Shown here in pieces: positions 58,503-64,000 of a DNA stretch of 64,000 bases. How positions within the stretch are numbered: the stretch's first letter is position 1; each line of letters opens with the position of its first letter. The translations under genes and the position numbers were made by a program. The notes beneath the pieces were generated by a model. That model saw only the letters and a program-made list of their open reading frames with translations. It was not told the DNA's origin and ran no database searches. Source of the stretch: Cellulomonas sp. URHD0024 (GTDB taxonomy: Bacteria > Actinomycetota > Actinomycetes > Actinomycetales > Cellulomonadaceae); NCBI RefSeq assembly GCF_000426185.1, contig NZ_AUEW01000001.1:310001-374000 (forward strand). The letters run 5' to 3'.

Positions 58503-58658
58503 TCAGCTCTCGGTGTCCGCGTCGTCCACCGATTCGGGGTCCTCCTCGGGCTCGAACGAGGAGGGCTCGCCGGCGGAGATACCCACACCTCCCGCGTGTG
58601 CCAGCTCCTCGACGTCGTGGACCAAGCCGTCGTCCCGGGTTGCCTCTGACTCTGTCAT
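58503..58658 (-). CDS. small acidic disordered protein, 51 aa
   Basis: 51 residues with a strongly acidic C-terminus (EPEEDPESVDDADTES) and a Gly/His middle. GAGAGAGGGCG upstream of ATG at 58658. The open frame extends to 58820 but the added part has no ribosome-binding site. Same composition class as the other small acidic proteins. Confidence 0.55.
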   Translation of the reverse strand: MTESEATRDDGLVHDVEELAHAGGVGISAGEPSSFEPEEDPESVDDADTES

Positions 58659-58944
58659 CACCGCGCCCTCTCTCTCGAATCCCTCAGCGTCTCCTTCAGC
58701 GTGCGCCGGCCGGAGCAGGCCGGCAATCCGGGCCGCTGAGCGCCACCGTTGCGAGCTCCCTGTGGGTGCGCTCGGGCCGGTGCGCGGCCGACGGGAGACA
58801 TGACGAGACGCTCGCGGCACGCGCGCGTCGCGCTACGCACCACGACATCGGCGCCGGTGGCGCCGGTGCCCTGTTGGCCGGGGTGCCCTCCCGCCGCCCG
58901 TGGGTAGGACGTCGGGGGAGCGCGTCGGGCTGAGGTGCCGGGGA

Positions 58945-59628
58945 TCAGCCCTCGACGCCGGTCGCTTCGTGTGGCGTGCCCACGGGCTTCGACTCCGGGG
59001 AACCGCGCTCCCTCAGGTAGATCGAGAGCAGGACCATGCTCGCGACCGCGAGGAACTCGGACTGCCAGTTCTGCAGCGTGCGGCTCCAGAAGTCGGGCAG
59101 CCGGAGGTACTCGGTCCAGGTCACGGGGTCCTGGAGGTCACGCATCTGCTCCTCGCTGTACGCCACGGAGCCCGTGATCGACTGGGCGAGCCACGAGAGG
59201 AAGAAGATCGACCCCATCACCAGGCTCAGCGATCGGGAGTACACACTCAGTCGCCACCCTCGGGCGCGGGCCCACCGCGGTGAGTCCGCCGTGGCGAACT
59301 CGGCGACCAGCTGGTCCTCGTCGCTCTCGCGTCCTGCCTCGTCCAGGGCCTTGGACTCCGGCGACCCGCGCTGCAGGAAGAAGACGGTAGCCACGATGTA
59401 GAGCAGGAACTGGAGGAACTCCGACTGCCAGTTCTCGGTCACGTCGACGGCGAAGGCGGAGGTCGTCACGTAGTCGACGAGGCTGATCGGGGCCAGGCCG
59501 GCACTGATCTGCGTCTCGTTGAACAAGGCCACGCCGGAGACGGCCTGCCCGGCGATGGCCGCGATGAAGATCACACCGAAGAAGAGGCTCAGGCCGTTGC
59601 GCTCCAGCCGGGTGCGGAGGCCGGTCAC
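58945..59628 (-). CDS. DUF6766-like membrane protein with internal duplication
   Basis: 227 residues from GTG at 59628. Four predicted membrane helices in two repeats. Each half ends with NWQSEFL, then a membrane helix and an (L/F)x(E/Q)RGSPESK motif (about 72-105 and 184-216). The repeat shows gene duplication within the protein. A charged cytosolic linker (about 108-140) separates the halves. GTGA overlap with the 27-residue ORF. Function unknown; the family wording is that of DUF6766. Confidence 0.85.
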   Translation of the reverse strand: MTGLRTRLERNGLSLFFGVIFIAAIAGQAVSGVALFNETQISAGLAPISLVDYVTTSAFAVDVTENWQSEFLQFLLYIVATVFFLQRGSPESKALDEAGRESDEDQLVAEFATADSPRWARARGWRLSVYSRSLSLVMGSIFFLSWLAQSITGSVAYSEEQMRDLQDPVTWTEYLRLPDFWSRTLQNWQSEFLAVASMVLLSIYLRERGSPESKPVGTPHEATGVEG

Positions 59629-59708
59629 CGGTGCGACACCCCCAGGGCGATGCAGTAGCCCAGCCCGAGCAGGATGCCTCCGAGGCACGTCCAGAACAGA
59701 GCTCGCAT
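59625..59708 (-). CDS. 27-residue single-span membrane peptide
   Basis: 27 residues with one hydrophobic helix (LFWTCLGGILLGLGYCIALG). AAGGA lies about eight bases upstream of ATG at 59708. It begins 2 bp after the lipoprotein stop and its own stop overlaps the DUF6766 start by GTGA, so the spacing supports a real gene. Too short for family assignment. Confidence 0.6.
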   Translation of the reverse strand: MRALFWTCLGGILLGLGYCIALGVSHR

Positions 59709-59710
59709 CG

Positions 59711-60154
59711 TCAGGATCCTTCGACGACGCACCGGTAGGGCCGCTGTGGGCGAGGGTCGCAGCCGACGGCGGTGATCCGCCACGTCGAGCCCGTGATCGT
59801 CAGGAAGACCACGTCGGTCGACAGCACGACCTGCGCCTCGCGACCCGCGACCGACACCGTCGACGCCGGCCTCGGGTCTGCACGCTCCTCCAGCGTCGTT
59901 CCGACGTCGCCACCCAGGACGGCCTCGTCGCACGACTCGTCCGCGTCGCTCTCGAGCGTGTGCCGCGCGGCAGGGGTGAGCAGCCCGCACGCGGCCGCGC
60001 CGTCCGAGCTGCCGATCGCGGAGTAGAACGCCGATGCGGTACCCGCTGCGGCCGACGCGGCCGGCCGGCCCGCGCACGCCGTCAGCACGAGCATTCCGAC
60101 GCAGGCAGCGCCGAGCAGCACCGTCACGTCGCGGTGCGTCGGGCGCCGGGTCAT
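59711..60154 (-). CDS. lipoprotein, 147 aa
   Basis: 147 residues from ATG at 60154. Lipobox LVLTACAG at about residues 22-29 (lipidated Cys), Thr/Ala-rich linker, then a mixed alpha/beta domain with Cys in AAACGLL, DESCDEA and a pair in GCDPRPQRPYRC. The middle and C-terminal wording (ITGSTWRITAVGC) resembles small exported proteins of the SnoaL/NTF2-like type found in actinobacteria. Co-transcribed with the 27-aa ORF and DUF6766 gene. Confidence 0.8.
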   Translation of the reverse strand: MTRRPTHRDVTVLLGAACVGMLVLTACAGRPAASAAAGTASAFYSAIGSSDGAAACGLLTPAARHTLESDADESCDEAVLGGDVGTTLEERADPRPASTVSVAGREAQVVLSTDVVFLTITGSTWRITAVGCDPRPQRPYRCVVEGS

Positions 60155-60364
60155 CGAGCGAGCGTAGGGCCTTGCCCTGGGCGGGCGCATGCCGAGGCAT
60201 GCCGCCGACGCCGTCGACCTGCGCGTGTCCGGAGAAGTGAGAGGCGCCCGGTGGTACGCGACGCGAGCCCCACGTGATCACGTGCGAGTGAACGACCTCG
60301 CTCATCCGGGTGGCTTCGCTGCGTCGCAGGTCAAGAACGGCGCCCGCGGTGTCGAAGGCAAGTC

Positions 60365-61894
60365 ATGGCCTTCGGTCCCACGCAGAACTACGACGACGCG
60401 AGTCTCGGCGTGTGGAAGGGCCGCCCGATGCTGGCCGGGGCGATCCGGACGGTGATCACGGCGGTGCCGGTTCTCCTCTCGGTCGGGTTCGGGCTGGTTG
60501 CCGTGCGCTGGTTCCCACCGCAACGGATCGGCGTCAACGCCTGGGCGTGGCTCGTCGTCGAGGTCGTCGTCGCGACGGGCGTCCTGGTCCTCGCGACCCG
60601 GCTGGCGCGCCGGCTCTTGCCCTTGACGACGTTGCTGCGCCTCACGATGTACTTCCCCGACCGGGCGCCTTCGCGGCTCGCCGTCGCCATGCGCCACTAC
60701 TCGCCGAACGCGCTGAAGGTGCAGCTGGCCGCCTGGGGACGTCGGCGCGGAGTGCGTCCCGAAGATCACCACGCCGACCAGATCCTCGACCTCGTGGCGG
60801 CCATCGGCGCCCACGACCAGCTGACCCGCACCCACAGCGAGCGCGTCCAGGCCTATTCAGCGCTGATCGGGAAGGAGCTGGGTCTGTCCGGGCAGGACGC
60901 GGCAAAGCTCAGCTGGGCGGCTCTCCTGCACGACGTCGGAAAGCTGCACGTCCCGGCGACGGTCCTGAGCAAGCCCGGCGAACCGACCTCTAAGGAATGG
61001 GACATCCTGGTGGGGCATCCCGAGGCCGGGATGAACATCGCGAGGCCGCTCCGCGAGTGGCTCGGGCCCTGGCTGGACGCGATCGGTCAGCACCACGAGC
61101 GCTGGGACGGCGCGGGCTACCCCGGCGGTCTGGCCGGCACGGCGATCAGTGACGGCGCGCGCATCGTCGCGGTGGCCGATGCGTACGACACGATCACGTC
61201 GGCACGCTCGTACAAGAGGGCGCTCCCGGCCTCGGCTGCGCGTGCGGAGCTGGCGCGGTGTGCCGGTCAGCAGTTCGACCCGGAGGTCGTCCGAGCATTT
61301 CTCGCCATCGGCCTCGGAAGGTTGCGCCGGATCGCTGGGCCGCTGTCCCTCCTGTCGGCGCTGCCCGGCCTGCCGCACCTGAGAACCGACCTGCCGTCCG
61401 TCGTCCAGAACTTCACCACTGCGGGAGCGCTGAAGGCGACCGGCGTGGTCGGCGTCGTCCTGTCGATATCGGCAGCGACCGCGCTCGGGGCCCCGACGGG
61501 CTTCCCGACGCCACAACCGACCCCTCCACAGACCACCCGACCGCCTGCGTCGGGCGTGACCGACAGGTCTGTGGGCCGGGCGCCCTCAGCCGCAGACCGG
61601 ATCGGCGCTGCGCTCCCGGCGGTGACGCCGCCATCGGCCGACGATGCTGCCCGTGCGCAGCAGGAGGCGCCGCTTCCCTCGGCGTCCACGCCTGCACCGG
61701 TGCCCACGCCGTCGGCGCCCGAGCCGTCGCTTGATCAGCCGACGGCCGCCGCCACCGCTCCCGACGAGGTCGACCAGGAAAAGGACGAGTCGGCGACCAA
61801 GGGCGGCAGCAACAAGGGCAGCACCAAGGGCAGCAACGAGGGCAGCAACAAGGGCCAGGCCAAGGGCGAAGCCGAGATCGAGGCCGAGCACTAG
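60365..61894 (+). CDS. membrane HD-GYP-type phosphohydrolase with low-complexity tail
   Basis: 509 residues. Two N-terminal membrane helices (about 25-47, 58-80), then an HD-GYP domain (about 135-330): LDLVAAIGAHDQLTRTHSER, AALLHDVGKLHVP with the HD pair, VGHPEAGMNIARPL, HHERWDGAGYPGGL (HHExxxGxGYP), and VADAYDTITSARSYK. Known HD-GYP enzymes hydrolyse c-di-GMP or related dinucleotides. The C-terminus (about 380-509) is Pro/Ala/Thr-rich, then a Lys/Gly/Ser/Asn repeat near 475-500 ending in an acidic tag. A predicted transmembrane helix near 365-380 (GVVGVVLSISAATALGA) would put this tail outside. Confidence 0.88.
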   Translation: MAFGPTQNYDDASLGVWKGRPMLAGAIRTVITAVPVLLSVGFGLVAVRWFPPQRIGVNAWAWLVVEVVVATGVLVLATRLARRLLPLTTLLRLTMYFPDRAPSRLAVAMRHYSPNALKVQLAAWGRRRGVRPEDHHADQILDLVAAIGAHDQLTRTHSERVQAYSALIGKELGLSGQDAAKLSWAALLHDVGKLHVPATVLSKPGEPTSKEWDILVGHPEAGMNIARPLREWLGPWLDAIGQHHERWDGAGYPGGLAGTAISDGARIVAVADAYDTITSARSYKRALPASAARAELARCAGQQFDPEVVRAFLAIGLGRLRRIAGPLSLLSALPGLPHLRTDLPSVVQNFTTAGALKATGVVGVVLSISAATALGAPTGFPTPQPTPPQTTRPPASGVTDRSVGRAPSAADRIGAALPAVTPPSADDAARAQQEAPLPSASTPAPVPTPSAPEPSLDQPTAAATAPDEVDQEKDESATKGGSNKGSTKGSNEGSNKGQAKGEAEIEAEH

Positions 61895-61915
61895 ACCGGC
61901 TCCCCAGGATCGGAC

Positions 61916-61954
61916 CTCAGCCAAGCGCGCGGGGACCTACCGACTCTGGCTGAG
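61916..61954. terminator. hairpin between convergent genes
   Basis: CTCAGCCA (61916-61923) and TGGCTGAG (61947-61954), 8-bp perfect arms with a 23-nt loop, between stops at 61894 and 61958. The long loop makes it a moderate terminator candidate. Confidence 0.4.
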
Positions 61955-61957
61955 TTG

Positions 61958-62467
61958 TCAGTGGTCCTTCTTCGGCTTGGGGGGCTTCGGGTCGCCCCGC
62001 CCCGGCTTGGCGGCTGGCGGTCTGCTCCCGCTGCCCGGGCCCTTGGTCGCTGCAGGTGGTGCGGATGTCGATGCGGACGTCGGTGTCGACGGTGGTGCGG
62101 TGGCCAGAGCGGCCGCCGTCCGGGCAGCCGCGGCCAGCTCGGCCGCCGCGCGCGCGGCCTCGGCCCTGGCCCGTTCGGCAGCGACGTCCGACGCCACGCG
62201 CGCCAGCGCCTGGTCGATCTCGTGAAGCCGGGTCCTCGAGACGTCGCCTGCGGCACGTGCCGACTCCAGCTGCAGGCGCAGCGCCGCGATGCCGGCGTCG
62301 GCTGCGTCCCAATCGCCTGCGGCCGCCGCGCTCGTCACCGTGAGCACCTGATCCTGGAGGGTGGCGGCGCGATCCGGGTCCAAGGCCGCGCGTCCACCGC
62401 ACCCGGCCAGGGACAGCACCAGGACCAGGACCACGGGGAGAATCGCCACCCCACCACGGCGCCTCAC
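61958..62467 (-). CDS. lipoprotein, 169 aa
   Basis: 169 residues from GTG at 62467, overlapping the kinase stop (GTGA). Lipobox LSLAGCGG near residues 18-25. The central region is a long Ala/Arg/Glu-rich helix (LQLESARAAGDVSRTRLHEI; AERARAEAARAAAELAAAAR), probably coiled coil, and the tail is Ser/Thr/Pro/Lys-rich. Translationally coupled to the Ser/Thr kinase, so it may be a target or surface partner of it. Confidence 0.8.
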   Translation of the reverse strand: MRRRGGVAILPVVLVLVLSLAGCGGRAALDPDRAATLQDQVLTVTSAAAAGDWDAADAGIAALRLQLESARAAGDVSRTRLHEIDQALARVASDVAAERARAEAARAAAELAAAARTAAALATAPPSTPTSASTSAPPAATKGPGSGSRPPAAKPGRGDPKPPKPKKDH

Positions 62468-63633
62468 GGGTTCACACTCTGCTGCAGAGAGGTCAGTGCA
62501 TCGCCGAGCTCGCCCTGGACGGCCGGGTAGCTCGGCGGGGCCGTCGGCGTCGCCCGGTCCCCGAGATGTACTCCGACGACGGTCGCGAGGGCCAGCACCA
62601 CCACAGCCACCGCGCCGCCGGTGAGCAGGCGAAGGCGACGTCGCGCGTGTGGTCCACGGCGTTCGCTGTCCTCCGGGACGGTCGGGACGGGCCTTCCGAC
62701 CTGAGGCAGTGCGATCGTGTCGGCGATGCCAGGGACGGCGGTGGTGGCCAGCACCTCGGCCATCGCGACCTTGACCTCCGAGGCGTCGGGACGTTCAGCC
62801 GGCGCGATGGCGGTCATCCGGGTGAGCAGCTGCGCGAGGTCGGATCGGGTCCCTGGGGGAATCGTCGGGGGCGACGTCAGTCGCATGGCGGCCACCTCGG
62901 CGAGCGTCCCGTCGAACGCCGCGCGGCCGGCGAGGCACTCGATGAGGACCAGGCCCAACGAGTAGACGTCCGACGACGGACCGACCGGACCGCCCGAGGC
63001 TTGTTCGGGGCTGACGTAGCGGACCGTGCCGAGCGTGACGCCCGTCATCGTGAGCCGCGTCGCACCGGAGAGCCGCGCGATCCCGAAGTCGGCGACCTTG
63101 ACGATCCGCTCGGCGGGGGCTGTGTCGCGGTCGTCCCCGGGCGCAGCCAGCAGGATGTTGCCGGGCTTGATGTCGCGATGGACGATCTCTTGCCCGTGCA
63201 CCACCTCCAGCGCCGCGGCTACCCGCAGGCCGACCAGCGCGGTGTCCTCCACGCTGAGGGGACCGCCGAGGAGGTGGTCAGCCAGGTTGGGTCCGTCGAC
63301 GAGCTCCATGACCAGGTACAGCTGTCGATAGCCGTCGGCGTCGTGCACCGAACCGGCGTCGTACAGGGCCACCAGGCCCGGGTGGCTCAGCGTCGCGAGG
63401 ATCCGGATCTCCGCCGACCCCCGCAGCAGGTCGTCCGCGTCATCCGAGACGGGCGGGAACAGCTTGACGGCGACCTGGCGATCGAGCAGGAGGTCGCTCG
63501 CGCGGTAGACGGTGGCCATGCCGCCGCGACCGATCAGGCCGTCGAGCCGATAGCGCCCGCCGAGGACCTGCTCCCCGTCTCGTCCCACCCTCAGCCCGTC
63601 AGCCGCGTGGACGGCGCCCACTCGCTCCGACAT
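62464..63633 (-). CDS. eukaryotic-type Ser/Thr protein kinase with transmembrane anchor
   Basis: 389 residues from ATG at 63633. Cytosolic kinase domain (about 24-290): YRLDGLIGRGGMATVYRAS (P-loop), VAVKLFPP with the Lys, VHRDIKPGNILL (catalytic loop), VADFGIARL (Mg-binding DFG) and GTVRYVSPEQASGG (activation end). A membrane helix (about 338-358, GGAVAVVVLALATVVGV) and a short outer segment follow; no PASTA repeats. The frame stays open to 63942, but residues before 63633 lack kinase similarity, so the later ATG is preferred. Confidence 0.93.
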   Translation of the reverse strand: MSERVGAVHAADGLRVGRDGEQVLGGRYRLDGLIGRGGMATVYRASDLLLDRQVAVKLFPPVSDDADDLLRGSAEIRILATLSHPGLVALYDAGSVHDADGYRQLYLVMELVDGPNLADHLLGGPLSVEDTALVGLRVAAALEVVHGQEIVHRDIKPGNILLAAPGDDRDTAPAERIVKVADFGIARLSGATRLTMTGVTLGTVRYVSPEQASGGPVGPSSDVYSLGLVLIECLAGRAAFDGTLAEVAAMRLTSPPTIPPGTRSDLAQLLTRMTAIAPAERPDASEVKVAMAEVLATTAVPGIADTIALPQVGRPVPTVPEDSERRGPHARRRLRLLTGGAVAVVVLALATVVGVHLGDRATPTAPPSYPAVQGELGDALTSLQQSVNP

Positions 63634-63892
63634 GTCTACGGAGGCTAGGCGCTCCCTGTTGGGCCTGCATCTCGGGTACGCAACTGCCGCACCATGCGCA
63701 CCCGACCGGGTGAACGCACCCCGCCAGGCGACGACGACGCCCTTCGCCGGCTGCCACCCGAGGTGCGGGGCGACGAGCGTCGCGGTGTCGTGCAGCACCT
63801 GCTCGTAGTCGGCGGTCGACCATCCCCGCGGTCGTCCCGCATCGCGGGCACCCTGCCCTGCGTCCCGAATGCTGAGCAGTGTCGTCCATCCA

Positions 63893-63921
63893 TTGACCGC
63901 AGCGGGATCCGTTCCTAGTTT
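63893..63921 (+). promoter_or_regulatory. promoter with leaderless gene start
   Basis: TTGACC (63893-63898), 17-bp spacer, TAGTTT (63916-63921). Expected start of transcription about seven bases on falls at or just before the GTG at 63929, so the mRNA would be leaderless. Confidence 0.55.
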
Positions 63922-63928
63922 GCGCGCC

Positions 63929-64000
63929 GTGCCCTCAGACAATCGTTCGTCCGACGACGGACAGACGCCCCTCGGTATCGAGCTCGACGGCGACGGCGCC
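63929..64000 (+). CDS. start of an unidentified gene (3' end outside window)
   Basis: 24 codons from GTG at 63929, reading PSDNRSSDDGQTPLGIELDG and continuing off the right edge. No ribosome-binding site, but a promoter sits at the right distance for leaderless translation. The visible part is a hydrophilic N-terminus; function cannot be told. Confidence 0.5.
   Translation, partial: MPSDNRSSDDGQTPLGIELDGDGA

Noticed and set aside
63634..63942. N-terminal extension of the Ser/Thr kinase to 63942
   Set aside because: No kinase-family similarity in the added 103 residues; the ATG at 63633 lies 24 codons before the kinase P-loop as is usual.

Overview
The window is very GC-rich DNA (GC-ended codons throughout, many GTG starts, dense 4-nt start/stop overlaps) with a gene set typical of a free-living actinobacterium: ANTAR regulators, an NnrD-type dehydratase, a PASTA-less Ser/Thr kinase, a class F sortase, LigD-type end-joining enzymes, a GPR1/FUN34/YaaH transporter and a HrcA/CIRCE-type heat-shock site. 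Gene content and style resemble Cellulomonas or a related Micrococcales genus; this is inference, because no rRNA or marker gene is present. No tRNA, rRNA, CRISPR array, prophage or transposase was seen.

Layout. 0-9 kb: truncated UdgX-type uracil-DNA glycosylase, a three-gene envelope/stress operon (helical membrane protein, holin-family protein, DUF3618 protein), an SDR followed by a molybdopterin oxidoreductase that has lost its iron-sulfur ligands, a YaaH-family membrane protein and small proteins. 9-18 kb: SDRs, RecQ helicase, Hsp20 behind a CIRCE operator, a glycosyltransferase with an acidic tail, PfpI/DJ-1 and YihY proteins, NAD(P)HX dehydratase, a histidine phosphatase and small acidic proteins. 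18-26 kb: DUF2243 protein, LigD-type PE-polymerase, sortase F with a DUF4142 partner, then a signalling block (PAS-ANTAR-STAS, membrane protein, GAF-ANTAR, PP2C phosphatase).

26-41 kb is the most distinctive part. An eight-gene minus-strand operon (39297 to 29273), in which all seven junctions are 4-nt ATGA/GTGA overlaps, encodes a carbamoyltransferase, a GT2-GmhB fusion, two GT9 heptosyltransferase-family enzymes, two GT4-like enzymes, a GmhA-HldE trifunctional fusion and an SDR. Together these supply the steps from sedoheptulose 7-phosphate to an activated ADP-heptose plus heptosyltransferase-type enzymes, which is unexpected outside Gram-negative LPS. A UDP-glucuronate decarboxylase-like gene, manganese catalase and a further GT2 lie beside it. 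44-52 kb is a plus-strand operon with a GH2 enzyme, a glycosidase-glycosyltransferase fusion, UDP-galactopyranose mutase and a ThDP enzyme, again suggesting cell-surface glycan work.

52-64 kb: alcohol dehydrogenase/SRPBCC/SDR operon, FAD oxidoreductase, DUF2231 protein, GAF-ANTAR regulator, a lipoprotein/27-residue/DUF6766 operon, an HD-GYP protein, a lipoprotein-kinase pair, and the start of a further gene that appears leaderless. Stress proteins (Mn catalase, Hsp20, many SDRs, small acidic disordered proteins) recur across the whole window.
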